DNA from: Phoronis australis
Lineage: Eukaryota > Phoronida > Phoronidae
Reading direction: 5' to 3'
Assembly (NCBI GenBank): GCA_002633005.1
Contig: NMRA01000391.1
Span: 1 to 64,000 of the forward strand
DNA: 64,000 bases
In this document: positions 46,101-51,217 of the stretch, one piece after another
Position numbering within the stretch: position 1 is the stretch's first letter
Layout of the letters: each line of letters starts with the position of its first letter
Notes under the pieces: model-generated
Told to the model about the DNA's origin: nothing
Database searches by the model: none
What the model saw: the letters and a program-made list of their open reading frames with translations, nothing else
Position numbers and translations under genes: made by a program

Positions 46101-47274
46101 ATAATCATGAAATGATCTCAGAAACCCATAATACCGAAACAAAATGACGGCTTTATAAGCCCAGTGAAATAGGTCAAGCATGGTGAAAAACAACTTGATT
46201 TGAAGCGACGATGTGAATCCTAGCTCGCGCTTGTGTTGAAAAATGTGCGAGATTCGCATAGATGAACATGTGGGATTTTACAGGTACTTGTTTTTTTTTT
46301 CAATATTTGTTATTCTCAGTTTATTCAAAAAGTAGTAGAAACAGCGGAGCATTAGAGCCAACTGAAAATGAAAACTCTTCGACTATCTCGTTGTAACGAG
46401 ATAATCGACCCTCTTTATATTTTTGATTGGCTCTAATATTCCGCCGTAGTTATAAACGGTACCATAAAAATAGAAATTTGGCGAACTCATCGTAGTTGTC
46501 ATACATGGGACCGGCGTACCTTCTACTCACATAAGCAAGGTTTTCACGGACAGGTTGCCTACCAAAGGGTGTGTTGTTCAATTAAATTCCCTATGAAAGG
46601 ATTCAGTCTATTGAGTAGGATTGACTATGGAAAGAGTTCATTTTTGCAGACAGAACTAATAAAGGCTTATGTTCCATTCAGGCATGTCTGCCTAAAAAGA
46701 TGACAATCCAACATGTTATTTACTGAAATTTTATTCAATCATTAGAAGTCCTGATTATACGAATAAACCAAAAGTAATGATCGACATTGTCACCGAAATC
46801 CTAACCCTAACAATGGTGTTTTAATTGTACCACCTACCTATAACGGCCCGCTTCTTAGTTGAAATCCAACATTCAGTTTAAAACTTGTCAAACAAGGTAT
46901 TTTGCTCAAAGCAAGTCTCAAATATCGTGAAACATGACAGTGTTAATTTCTAGAACGAAAACCTTAAAAGAAAAGAACAAGATCGCTATACAAAATGCCA
47001 GGAGTCTTAAATTCTTACCAAACTTAAGTCTTTTGTAATTTGCAATCAAAAATTGATATACCTTCAGTCCCACGACAGAGTTTAGATCGATGAAATTTCT
47101 GAATTTCCCTCTGCTTGTCAAGATCTGGACTTCGCCTGTATGTGGGTCATGGTAATGGAAGTCCTCTTCAAAATGTTGCCCGGACGCTCTGCCGTGGTGT
47201 GGCAGTAAACCCACTACACATCCAGGTAAGATTAATAGCGTCCACAAGAGGACACTTGTTTTCAGACATTCCAT
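2319..47274 (-). CDS. Large secreted multidomain protein: DUF7029/7223-like, Hedgehog-like, MBL-like (20 exons, 1708 aa)
   Basis: Hand-built gene model. Coding exons from the start, as window positions: 47062-47274, 45214-45328, 41347-41443, 38612-39025, 37347-37407, 34895-35141, 34061-34201, 28110-28254, 25915-26073, 25440-25567, 23724-23978, 22146-23168, 13586-13724, 11820-12028, 10999-11098, 7925-8676, 7427-7696, 5470-5664, 4227-4417, 2319-2591. They total 5127 bases, with every junction in phase. Layout by residue: signal peptide 1-~22; DUF7029-like ~60-155; furin-like RREKR 179-183; DUF7223-like ~200-530 with an EF-hand-like loop 285-296; Hedgehog-like domain 1 532-642; degenerate metallo-beta-lactamase-like 667-~890; Thr-rich stretch; Asp run; RKKR 983-986; Hedgehog-like domain 2 1047-1192; third M15/Hedgehog-like domain ~1263-1387; Cys-bearing tail; RVKR 1679-1682; stop. 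The predicted location is extracellular. Catalytic residues of all enzyme-like domains are lost, so binding or structural roles are likelier than catalysis. The exon 7/8 junction is the least certain. Confidence 0.8.
2592..4226 (-). other. Intron 19 of the large gene
   Basis: No gene or recognisable element seen apart from the (TA)n tract at its 5' end (4203-4222). Several short open frames are not supported by splice sites. Confidence 0.5.
4203..4222. repeat. (TA)n microsatellite
   Basis: About 10 units of TA immediately downstream of the exon 19 donor site. Confidence 0.9.
4227..4417 (-). CDS. Exon 19: unknown segment
   Basis: Residues 1555-1618, phase 1 to 0. The acceptor is TCTATTCAG|GAAAT and the donor AAA|GTAAGT, directly before a (TA)n tract. 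An acidic helix is followed by strands GTVNVYIED. No known domain. Confidence 0.7.
5470..5664 (-). CDS. Exon 18: unknown extracellular segment
   Basis: Residues 1490-1555, phase 1 to 1. The acceptor is AATTTTGAAG|GACAA and the donor TGTCG|GTACGA. Three Cys (TSCINF, MACEKGATC). The acceptor has AAG rather than CAG, but the frame and phases fit both neighbours. Confidence 0.65.
5665..7426 (-). other. Intron 17 of the large gene
   Basis: No supported gene or repeat recognised. Short minus-strand frames at 5797-6087 and 6994-7236 lack convincing splice sites and are not needed to keep exons 17 and 18 in phase. Confidence 0.5.
7427..7696 (-). CDS. Exon 17: Cys-rich module of unknown type
   Basis: Residues 1400-1490, phase 1 to 1. 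The acceptor is TTAATTTCAG|GAGGT and the donor ATAG|GTGAGA. Six Cys, ending in C-F-V-D-H-C-G-C-G, with a Glu/Lys-rich helix in the middle. Symmetric phase marks it as a shuffling-competent module. I do not recognise it. Confidence 0.75.
7925..8676 (-). CDS. Exon 16: end of Hedgehog-like domain 2 plus a third M15/Hedgehog-like domain
   Basis: Residues 1149-1400, phase 2 to 1. The acceptor is TTGTTCACAG|AGCAG and the donor GGAG|GTGATC. The first 45 residues complete Hedgehog-like domain 2: A-A-Q-L in place of A-V-D-I, G-F-D-H-V, and T-R-L-E-V-C-V in place of the H-x-H strand. After a linker, L-Q-V-I-Q-K-S-A-Y-R-P, RFQTGQAVEL (1313-1321 region) and KLYFDIR (1361-1367) repeat the M15/Hedgehog order of motifs, again without the His/Asp/His ligands. 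The phase 2 start fits exon 15 exactly. Confidence 0.8.
8677..10998 (-). other. Intron 15 of the large gene
   Basis: About 2.3 kb between exons 15 and 16. It holds the 10580-10925 repeat copy. Nothing else recognised. Confidence 0.5.
10580..10925 (-). repeat. Copy of the 400-bp 'ACTCG' element
   Basis: Blocks such as TTTATGCATA, TACTCGGGCATAGAATAATA and self-complementary GAGTAAAAACTC match the reverse complement of 54434-54835. The ends are eroded, so the terminal inverted repeats are not intact here. Confidence 0.65.
10999..11098 (-). CDS. Exon 15: Hedgehog-like domain 2, central motif with H-Y-E-G-R
   Basis: Residues 1116-1149, phase 1 to 2. The acceptor is ATATTACAG|CTACG and the donor GGCAG|GTAATT. 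KLKVIEAWDEP, then SSLHYEGR, is the signature core of Hedgehog signalling domains. His1145 at the first zinc position is kept. The exon is only 100 bp and easy for automated tools to miss. Confidence 0.85.
11820..12028 (-). CDS. Exon 14: Hedgehog-like domain 2, N-terminal half
   Basis: Residues 1046-1116, phase 2 to 1. The acceptor is TTTTCAG|AGAGC and the donor TCCG|GTAGGC. The D-D-M-I-F-S-N-E-E strand and D-R-I-M-T-T-R-L-L-F-R-L-R-R-L-A helix are very close to the Hedgehog signalling-domain pattern. Between them lies an inserted Cys-rich loop (four Cys in about 19 residues). Confidence 0.85.
13055..13122. repeat. (GT)n / (GTGC)n microsatellite
   Basis: Alternating GT with embedded GTGC units over about 68 bp. 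Confidence 0.9.
13347..13417. repeat. 17-bp hairpin followed by (AT)n
   Basis: Arms 13347-13363 and 13375-13391 are perfect inverted repeats with an 11-base loop. The right arm runs into about 13 AT units. Confidence 0.85.
13586..13724 (-). CDS. Exon 13: linker before Hedgehog-like domain 2
   Basis: Residues 1000-1046, phase 1 to 2. The acceptor is TTTCTTCCAG|GTGAC and the donor CGCAG|GTTTGT. Two Cys (TWCKNKF and VDVCKP). It sits downstream of the RKKR site, so it would be the N-terminus of a released fragment. No known domain. Confidence 0.7.
13725..16070 (-). other. Intron 12 of the large gene, 3' part
   Basis: The intron runs from 13725 to 22145 and is the largest among the enzyme-like modules. 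This part contains a perfect hairpin at 14961-15015. Open frames at 14157-14534 (minus) and 15572-15847 (plus) show no domain or paired splice sites. Confidence 0.5.
14961..15015. repeat. Perfect 22-bp inverted repeat
   Basis: Left arm 14961-14982 and right arm 14994-15015 are exact reverse complements around an 11-base loop. This is a strong cruciform or RNA hairpin. It may be a small foldback element. Confidence 0.9.
16071..16743 (+). repeat. Foldback + tRNA-like composite repeat, copy 2, left part
   Basis: 16071-16264 is the hairpin module. 16265-16743 closely matches 59530-60016. It is cut at a TTAA by the 1.67-kb transposon and resumes at 18413. Confidence 0.85.
16744..18412 (+). mobile_element. 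TTAA-flanked DNA transposon, copy 1 (1669 bp)
   Basis: Starts AGGAGCATGCCACCC and ends with its inverse, GGGTGGCATTCTCCT. TTAA duplications lie at 16740-16743 and 18413-18416. The homologous locus at 60013-60016 has a single TTAA and no insert, so this is a real insertion. TTAA targeting is characteristic of piggyBac-type transposases; no transposase is encoded, so the element is non-autonomous. It carries a fragment resembling a P2X7-like domain (plus strand, ~17890-18015) and a possible THAP-like fragment (minus, 18043-18267). Confidence 0.88.
17890..18015 (+). pseudogene. Fragment resembling P2X7-type C-terminal domain
   Basis: Reads SFTGYQFEQKYSDEEILKRR and on to RREQAQTTER. The Y-x-F-E-P-x-Y-(T/S)-x-E-E arrangement is what I recall at the start of the P2X7-type cytoplasmic (ballast) domain. 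It has no start codon, is open on one side only, and the Cys-rich part is missing here. Confidence 0.5.
18413..18515 (+). repeat. Foldback + tRNA-like composite repeat, copy 2, right part with Pol III-type boxes
   Basis: Continues the repeat after the insertion. TGGTGTAGTGGTAAAGTTGG (18454-18473) resembles a tRNA A box, and GGGTTTGAATCCGG (18497-18510) a B box. This is a tRNA-derived SINE-like head rather than a tRNA gene, since no full cloverleaf is apparent. Confidence 0.75.
20240..20600 (+). pseudogene. Decayed P2X7-like zinc-binding domain inside the transposon
   Basis: Segments read GYQFKPEYTDQEKIERLREC, then NRLNDLSWCQ, stop, ANC, then after a frameshift TDTCICCHEIPQVKRPLEE and KDHPGFVPHLNR. 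The order W-C-x-C-x-x-C, C-I-C-C, H-P-G-F matches the Cys-rich part of P2X7 cytoplasmic domains and their stand-alone invertebrate relatives. At least one stop and one frameshift break it. Confidence 0.65.
20759..20983 (-). pseudogene. Possible THAP-like fragment in the transposon
   Basis: FPLVRTMK..., then LRKWLAVVKNEKYAV recalls the THAP F-P-x-D...W segment. The copy at 18043-18267 reads LRKWLMVVKNEMYAV. The Cys ligands are not clearly placed, so this is weak. Confidence 0.3.
21255..21400. repeat. Purine-rich GGGA/GAGA low-complexity tract
   Basis: About 150 bp of AGGGAGGG/GGAC/GAGAGAG with almost no pyrimidines on the plus strand. It could form triplex or G-rich structures. Overlapping open frames here are artefacts of composition. 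Confidence 0.85.
21400..22145 (-). other. Intron 12 of the large gene, 5' end
   Basis: No gene recognised. A CA/CG-rich stretch (22020-22090) precedes the exon 12 donor. Confidence 0.5.
22146..23168 (-). CDS. Exon 12: metallo-beta-lactamase-like (ComEC-type) domain, dead, then linker
   Basis: A 1023-bp exon, residues 659-1000, phase 1 to 1. The acceptor is ACAATTTCAG|GAATAC and the donor GGGCG|GTAAGT. VLRIYELPVGNGDFTLIQCP and VDG (693-695) match the opening strands of ComEC/Rec2-type metallo-beta-lactamase folds (V-G-Q-G-D...I-D-G). The metal site that should read T-H-x-H-x-D-H is TRGYLAQG (730-737), with no His or Asp. A late PIVILSSGDPW fits the fold's C-terminal strand. The tail is rich in Thr/Val/Lys, then seven Asp, then RKKR at 983-986. 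It is probably a non-catalytic binding module. Confidence 0.8.
23724..23978 (-). CDS. Exon 11: Hedgehog-like domain 1, C-terminal half
   Basis: Residues 574-659, phase 1 to 1. The acceptor is GATTGACAG|GTAAG and the donor CAC|GTAGGT. The V-R-G-A-W, A-A-E-G-R (590-594) and S-G-F-C-K-V (625-630) blocks line up with Hedgehog V-T-E-G-W, H-Y-E-G-R and A-G-F-D-W-V. The three zinc positions read Ala, Thr and Glu (590, 597, 638), so zinc binding is not expected. Confidence 0.75.
24332..24512. mobile_element. MITE family 2, copy a
   Basis: Terminal inverted repeats CAGGGGCGGATACAG and CTAAATCCGCCACTG. The interior (GAACTGCCAAATGG, GAGAATTTTAGGGGG) is shared with 50734-50896. 181 bp, non-coding, in intron 10. 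Confidence 0.8.
24513..25439 (-). other. Intron 10 of the large gene, remainder
   Basis: Overlapping plus-strand frames of 95-105 codons lie at 24800-25170, one Ser/Lys-rich. They lack a recognisable domain or splice sites and I do not call them a gene. Confidence 0.4.
25440..25567 (-). CDS. Exon 10: Hedgehog-like domain 1, N-terminal half
   Basis: Residues 531-574, phase 2 to 1. The acceptor is TACTATCAG|ATTATC and the donor GACC|GTAAGT. LKRDDIIFDN, then YMSPTMKTKLVKFADMAS, parallels the Hedgehog signalling-domain pattern of an acidic D-I-I-F strand followed by a (D/Y)-x-M-(T/S) helix rich in K and L. Confidence 0.8.
25915..26073 (-). CDS. Exon 9: link from beta-rich region to Hedgehog-like domain 1
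   Basis: Residues 478-531, phase 2 to 2. The acceptor is GTTTACAG|GTCG and the donor GAAAG|GTAAAT. It contains two Cys (DIFCIGTFSQPPCGK) that could form a disulfide. The intron at its end falls just before the D-D-I-I-F strand of Hedgehog-like domain 1. Confidence 0.75.
26931..27671. mobile_element. 741-bp element with TGCGCCCACA inverted ends
   Basis: Begins TGCGCCCACA and ends TGTGGGCGCA, exact inverse. The interior repeats a unit around AAAATTGCCACTAGAG (27286-27335 and 27465), and a (GGAC)n tract lies near the right end (27597-27627). No coding capacity. It lies in intron 8. Confidence 0.65.
28110..28254 (-). CDS. Exon 8: amphipathic beta strands
   Basis: Residues 430-478, ending in phase 2 at ATG|GTGAGC. 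The sequence is VKPELLLGLEAELVMGSAI and further alternating strands. The chosen acceptor is TTTCAGAG| at 28254; the AG two bases earlier (start at 28256) would put it out of phase with exon 7. The Trp created at the 8/9 junction (TG|G) supports the 3' boundary. Confidence 0.7.
30937..30947 (-). other. Isolated tRNA B-box-like sequence
   Basis: GGTTCGATTCC on the minus strand within a TGTGGTTCGATTCCCA context looks like the T arm of a tRNA. No matching A box is found at the expected distance, so this is a SINE or tRNA remnant. Confidence 0.35.
31073..31167 (+). tRNA. tRNA-like sequence (pseudo-tRNA or SINE head)
   Basis: TCCTCA at the start pairs with TGAGGA at the end. TAGCTCAGAGCTGAGAGCAC resembles a D arm/A box, CTAGA...TCTAG an anticodon stem with loop CCGGCAA (GGC), and GAGTTGAATCC a B box. 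The extra arm is long. The loop has C instead of U at position 33, so I think this is a tRNA-derived repeat rather than a functional gene. Confidence 0.4.
31501..31720. repeat. Likely MITE related to family 2
   Basis: Starts AGTGGCGGATCTAGG and ends near CTCCACTGCCG after a C/T-rich stretch, like the GGCGGAT...CCACTG ends of family 2. The interior differs, so family membership is uncertain. Confidence 0.45.
33608..33688. mobile_element. MITE family 3 copy with N gap
   Basis: CATGGGCGGCGCAGCACTGAA on the left and GTGGTGCACTAGACCATG on the right. The centre contains 13 N (33633-33645) and a C homopolymer that probably defeated sequencing. Related to 42417-42487 and 51078-51217. Confidence 0.65.
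34061..34201 (-). CDS. Exon 7: beta-rich region with Thr run
   Basis: Residues 383-430. The acceptor TTTTTTCAG|AGAAC (phase 1) is strong. It encodes a TTTT linker and then strands ending SLSIYPKVHIY. The 3' end is uncertain: donor ACG|GTACAG at 34061 (phase 1) fits exon 8, while AAAG|GTACAT at 34074 (phase 0) does not. Confidence 0.65.
34360..34623. mobile_element. MITE family 1, copy B
   Basis: Left end CATGCGCGCACCCAG, right end CTGGGTGCGCCCATT. An ambiguous base and C run are at 34408. It lies in intron 6, just upstream of exon 7. Confidence 0.8.
34895..35141 (-). CDS. Exon 6: DUF7223-like beta-rich region
   Basis: Residues 301-383, phase 0 to 1. The acceptor is TGTCTTCAG|TTTAAAG and the donor TGGG|GTAAGT. 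It holds long amphipathic strands with a central P-L-G-I-L-I-P-I-V-P stretch and then alternating LNLKVALAAEL. This resembles the fungal pattern of strands around a GIP...GP motif. Confidence 0.8.
35900..36330 (-). repeat. THAP-exon repeat, copy 3, split by a MITE
   Basis: 35905-35944 and 36165-36330 match consecutive parts of 62990-63310 (CGGAGTTG, CACAGCA/TTGTAAT, then TTAGCA(C/T)TGGAAGGA). They are separated by the MITE at 35945-36164. The copy is decayed and has no usable coding frame. Confidence 0.65.
35945..36164. mobile_element. MITE family 1, copy C, nested in a THAP-exon repeat
   Basis: CATGCGCGCACCCCAG to CTGGGTGCGCGCATG, 220 bp. The flanking sequence is contiguous in the uninterrupted relative at 63.1 kb, so the borders are well defined. 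Confidence 0.85.
36812..37053. mobile_element. MITE family 1, copy D
   Basis: CATGCGCGCACCCAG to CTGGGTGTGCGCATG. The interior has a C run with an N at 36843. Located in intron 5, 0.3 kb upstream of the microexon 5 donor. Confidence 0.8.
37347..37407 (-). CDS. Exon 5: 61-bp microexon with EF-hand-like loop
   Basis: Residues 280-300, phase 2 to 0. The acceptor is TACTTCAG|TAAATT and the donor TCG|GTAGGT. The loop DRDKDNKLKFKE (285-296) has Asp at positions 1, 3 and 5, Leu at 8 and Glu at 12, as in a calcium-binding EF-hand loop, with Asn instead of Gly at 6. The exon is needed to keep exons 4 and 6 in phase, which supports it despite its size. Confidence 0.75.
38612..39025 (-). CDS. Exon 4: end of DUF7029-like region, furin-like site, start of DUF7223-like region
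   Basis: Residues 142-280, phase 2 to 2. The acceptor is TTTTACAG|TTTTTGG and the donor ACATT|GTGAGT. It starts with FWDLFDHADIFYHH, then a Ser/Asn/His-rich linker, the basic site RREKR at 179-183, an N-P-AYNIG motif, and a C-E-D-C-Y motif near the end. Fungal DUF7223 proteins, as I recall them, show a comparable C-x-x-C-Y start. Confidence 0.8.
39327..39827 (+). pseudogene. Penelope-like element fragment: GIY-YIG endonuclease
   Basis: An open frame of 166 codons. It starts with a PLE-type LRSLLVRPKDP linker, then GIIYQLKF...NHTYIGETKR, R-F-K-E-H, a later K-E-x-H-W-x-x-R-K-x-x-E-S segment and LPPMY. This matches the C-terminal GIY-YIG nuclease of Penelope-like retroelements. The expected Cys pair after GIIYQ and a His are replaced, and the reverse transcriptase part is absent. 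It lies in intron 3, opposite to the host gene. Confidence 0.8.
39852..40068 (-). mobile_element. MITE family 1, copy E, inverted and truncated
   Basis: CACGCGCGCATCCAG followed by GGGCTTGAATTCCTGACG...GTGGACCTTTTGCTAACAAAA, the reverse of copies C and D. The far end fades near AAAACGGGGGG without a clear terminal repeat. Confidence 0.65.
40074..40503. repeat. 430-bp direct duplication, first copy
   Basis: Nearly identical to 40818-41247, with only about two base differences seen. It ends exactly at an N (40504), which suggests an unmerged contig overlap. Confidence 0.9.
40818..41247. repeat. 430-bp direct duplication, second copy
   Basis: Second copy of 40074-40503, 744 bases downstream. 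It ends 99 bases before the exon 3 donor side. Confidence 0.9.
41347..41443 (-). CDS. Exon 3: DUF7029-like, continued
   Basis: Residues 110-142, phase 1 to 2. The acceptor is TTTTCAG|GTTTG and the donor CCAG|GTAAAT. It encodes alternating beta strands (IATIDIKTNTRVDVISVEA) that continue into the conserved W-D of exon 4. Confidence 0.75.
42417..42487. mobile_element. MITE family 3, compact copy (71 bp)
   Basis: CATGGGCAGCGCACC to GCGCCGCCCATG. It is nearly all inverted repeat, with a central GGGCTATAGCCC palindrome, so the whole element can fold into a hairpin. Confidence 0.8.
44113..44273. mobile_element. MITE family 2, copy c (inverted orientation)
   Basis: CAGTGGCGGATTTAGAGG, then CCCCCCTAAAATTCTCCC, then GACGGGAAAAATCCTGG and CTCAAAATCCTGGATGCCCCTGG. 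The right end is diverged. Confidence 0.7.
45214..45328 (-). CDS. Exon 2: DUF7029-like core
   Basis: Residues 72-110, phase 0 to 1. The acceptor is TTTTAG|AGAG and the donor TTAG|GTACGT. RVMCVSNTILLAM, a Trp 15 residues on and a later Cys follow the pattern I recall for fungal DUF7029: V-C-S, then a beta strand, then W, then C before an R-rich turn. Homology is by eye. Confidence 0.75.
45812..45853. repeat. 42-bp exact duplicate of 46089-46130
   Basis: Identical to the 42 bases that follow the single N at 46088. Probably a duplicated contig end. Confidence 0.85.
45868..45990. repeat. Imperfect minisatellite
   Basis: Four to five irregular units built on CATGACCGCC / GGGACCGCCG(C/G) / AACAGGACC, each about 22-26 bp. 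Confidence 0.65.
46089..46130. repeat. 42-bp exact duplicate of 45812-45853
   Basis: Starts immediately after an N. See the partner copy. Confidence 0.85.
47062..47274 (-). CDS. Exon 1: start codon and signal peptide
   Basis: Residues 1-71. The ATG at 47272-47274 has a good context (CAACATGG). Residues 6-22 are a hydrophobic core (SVLLWTLLILPGCVVG) typical of a secretion signal. The rest is His/Asp-rich, then leads into the start of the DUF7029-like region. The donor is AAG|GTATAT (phase 0). A second possible donor 36 bases further on, TTTG|GTAAGA, would break the frame with exon 2, so the upstream site is chosen. Confidence 0.75.
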
Positions 47275-50200
47275 GTTGGATGTTACAGTTGTCGCATATC
47301 AGAAACAGAGCCTTGCTTAACAAAAACGAAGGTGCGAAAGCAGGTATCTACAGTTGCAGAAACCTTAAACACACTGTCGCACGTTGCGCTGTCCAGGTAA
47401 ATTGATTTGTGCGCAAACAAGTCCGTCACACATCAGCAAGTTCACCGTGGTAACTTCAATTACCTTGTCCTACGTTCCGCACGATTCAGTTCATATGGAT
47501 CTCGTACAAGAGGTCATGGGAATTTTTGATGAGCCGACAGTTAAAATTTGGCTAATTGTTTCTGTTCTCCGCAATTCCAAACTTGGTTGCTCTTTAGCTT
47601 TTTTGCACATTAATACGCCAAAATTTGTTTTTCTCGTCAATAAATTTTGATCATTAGGTTGTAATTGTGTTATCCTCATTAGCTCGGCAAGTCGATTAAA
47701 AAACTGCTGAACCGTGCATTGAGCTATGCCTCACTGAATCGTGACTACAGTATGTTCACGTGTTTCGGCTTGTTGAAGTTTTGTTCGCAACTTAGTTAAC
47801 TTAATTGAATTGATCGGTTGTCTTCACAAATAAAAATTCAACGAAATTCATCTTGGTAACTGCACTGCTTGTAAAATACGTTTGTACATGTACATGGATT
47901 ACGTAGTCCTCTGTGGACCTGAGTAATTGTGTTTGTTGCAAAGTCACTGACCCGACGAATGTATAATATCCCTCCTTTTCTCTGAAGCGTGATATGATTG
48001 CGTGGATACATTTTCACAGTGATCACTTACCTGTCATATTTATTTCAGTAAACTAAGTGGCGGTTTTGTACTGTTCTGGCTAGAGTAATAAACGCAGGAC
48101 AGTTAACATGTCCCTGGTAAACGCATATGGTGGACCAGAAAGGGCAGACTTCCAAATGTATGCACCCATGTACTCCGGAATTTATACCCCAACTGACGAA
48201 TACGAGTTAGTGCAGTCGAGAAAAGCTTGAAAAAGTCAAAGCACAGGAGTATTAATTCAAGTTTATTCTTCATTAACTCTTAAGTTGATGAGCTGCACAT
48301 TGGCACCTGATAAAAGAATTAGCGGGATGTAAAACAGAATAATTAATATCTCAGATATATAAAACTCTAATTCCATTGTTCATTTTTATGGGGGCACCAA
48401 TTCGAAAAGACATGAAGATAAACTAATGATTGTGTCTACTTTGGGCTATGATGGAAATTTGCTGCGTATCAACAGGAAAATTAATAGGAGTACATGATCA
48501 ATTTAATGCCCGGTGTAAAAAAATAATGCAGGCATATAATCTAATTAACACAATAACAAAATCGATTACTCTCAGTTGGTTTTATGGGGGCATCAACTCT
48601 GGAATAGATTGGGGCGTTAATTTTGGAACATATGGGACATAAATTTTGAAATTATGTGTACTCTGGCTTTCCATATACGCACGATTCACACCAGTCTGCT
48701 GATTAATTAGGTCGCCTGCCGTCTCATCTTTAAAATCACCCGCCTTTGCCTGGGACATGCCTTAGTGGGTTTAAAACGTCGACGAAACAGTACACGATTA
48801 CATTGTAGATCAAGCTGAGCTGATCAATGAATTTGAGGCTACATTAATCGTTGTCAATTAACACTTGATTTTTTTCTAATTCGAACTAGTTGCCCTTTTG
48901 AAATCGCTATTTGTGTGTTAAACGCATTATCAAATCTTATTTTTTTCTTGTTGGTACTACCGCACCCATTCTTTGGACTTTTGAGTATACATGTAGCTTG
49001 TATTTTCTTGCTATGTATGTAAGCTCCTAATGTATCGACTTACGAGACAAATTTCTGTTCGAGTTGCAGTCATGACAATAATTAAACAGTCTGTTGATAT
49101 CTTTTTATTTCGACAGGCTGAAAATTTTACATTTATCATGTTGTGATGCATTGTATAAATGAAGAGGACTTACCGTGACTCGTGAGTTGACAGTTGTTTA
49201 CATATGTCTTAGCTGGGTACGGTCAGATTTATTGTTAACCAAAATCACGTTGTGTATGCAGCATCAACTAAACGCTTTGTAAAATAAAAATATCACTACA
49301 ACGCACAATAAAGAAATGCGAATTAAAATGCTAAGAAAAATCGAATCATTCTAAGTCTGTCCGTTCTGTTAAACATGTATTCTAGAGCAGCAGTCACTCC
49401 CCTTGTGCAACTCGGCAGCATCAGTCACCTCAGGTGGGTAAGATTTGGTGAGAGGAGGGGGGCCTGGAGAAAGTGGTATTGTTTCGGTGTACGTAGCCTA
49501 CCCATTACCCATTTTACCGCGTGTCCAGATATTGTTTAGATTAATGGATATCCGGTGCTACTGCTATTCTAGGCATTCTGGGTGTGCGTGAAGCTTGCGG
49601 CGTACTGATGTAGATTTCACCACTCTAACTGGTAACCAACCGGACAGCAGTATAATGTTTTTAAACGGGCAGGGGAGGAATAGATTTTCCAGAACATTGA
49701 GAATGTTTTAAACGGGCTTCAAACAGCATGGACGAGATGGATATTAAAAACATTTTATTTGACATTTAAAATATCTCTTGAGTCTACTCCCGTCCTAAAA
49801 AGGACAGGTTAGAATAGGATAACCGAGTGAGACAGCCAAGGGAAAAGGTTTTACTCTGAACTGTCACTGAATCTAATCGTAAAGGCGCTTTAAAATATCA
49901 TTCTTGTCTTGAAATTGCACAAGGACACAGTGTACAAGAGAAGCAGCTGTTGCATATGTGTTTTACCGGACCGACCGTTTATACTGAATTATCTCTGGAC
50001 TTTATCATTTCAAACAAAACCGATAATTTGTACCGTACTACAGGGGACCAAGCACAAATCGGAACAGTTGCATAGCACATATGCATGTCAGTAATTAGCC
50101 GATAGTGGGGTTATCTGCCTGTCTGTCGGCTATATACGAACTTTAGACCTTCTTTTGGATGAGCAATTCAAGATGGGTTCTTTTTGTCTCAGGTACGCCT

Positions 50201-50733
50201 ATTTATAATCTCTAATATTATGACTGAATTTGTGACTTGTGCCACTTAATGTTTCTGCTTGAAATGAATAACCAGTTCATGATAAAACAAGGTTCGAACT
50301 AGGATTAACTTGTGAGTGGACTTCATTTTCGACGGATGATAATTTGTCCCTGTTGTGTTCGAACACCAGCTCGACTGATAACACCTTGCCTAAGGAAAGA
50401 GTGGTACGTGCACCGACGCAATATAGCTCACCACTCTGGAAGTATTTATTTGCGTGAGTAGGAAAGTCGGTACAGCCACAATGTCATGTTAGAATGGGTT
50501 CAGCTGCCGAATTAAGTTAATTGTTCTCTATTAGTGAGGATGAGTACTGGGTTAGGATGTCGAATGTGTCTCATACGTACCTGTGTAATTAAGTTTTATG
50601 ACGCAATCATGCACTGTTACCATAATTCGTCAAAGCTATGAGCCGATCGTGAACAGGCTAGCGATAAACAAGGATTACAAATATAACGATAGTTTGCATC
50701 GAAGCAAATAAATGTGATATGTGATCCTGTGTG
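47275..50733. other. Upstream intergenic region of the large gene
   Basis: This should contain the 5' UTR and promoter of the minus-strand gene. I see no convincing TATA box or other site to name. No supported genes. Confidence 0.4.
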
Positions 50734-50896
50734 CAGTGGCGAATCCAGGATTTTGAGTTAGGGGGAGCCAGGGCAGAGTATTTGCCTGGATTTTGCCCGT
50801 CAGACATTGGCACCCCCGAACTGCCAAATGGAATCAGGGAGAATTTTAGGGGGCAAGGTCCCCTTGCCCTTCCTCCACCCCCTAAATCCGCCACTG
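50734..50896. mobile_element. MITE family 2, copy b
   Basis: CAGTGGCGAATCCAGG to CCTAAATCCGCCACTG, 163 bp. The interior matches 24332-24512. Confidence 0.85.
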
Positions 50897-51077
50897 GTGT
50901 GTTTCTTGTAAAACATGGCGATATCTCGCAAGTTTGCGTGATTTGGTTTTTGAGAGGTTCTTGAGTCTATAGAGCCTTAATTGCCGATTCGAGATGATCA
51001 GACATCTGTGAATGAAGCATATGACGTGTCAAAAACCTGAACTAATCGCCATGCAGAATGGGCTGTAACAGCTAGAT

Positions 51078-51217
51078 CATGGGCGGCGCACCATAGGGGG
51101 ATGGGGGTCTGTAGCTCCACCTTTTTCAGTGCTCTGGCGCCCATGGTCTATGGGAGGTGCACCACAAGGGGGCTAGGGGTCTATACCCAAACTTTTTTCA
51201 GTGCTGCGCCGCCCATG
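51078..51217. mobile_element. Two MITE family 3 copies in tandem
   Basis: CATGGGCGGCGCACC...GGCGCCCATG (51078-51145), then a second copy beginning within or next to it (TATGGGAGGTGCACC) and ending GCGCCGCCCATG at 51217. They share an edge, as if one inserted at the end of the other. Confidence 0.75.

Noticed and set aside
47010-47061. Longer exon 1 ending at donor TTTG|GTAAGA
   Set aside because: It leaves phase 1, which exon 2 cannot accept in its coding frame; the upstream GTATAT donor gives phase 0.
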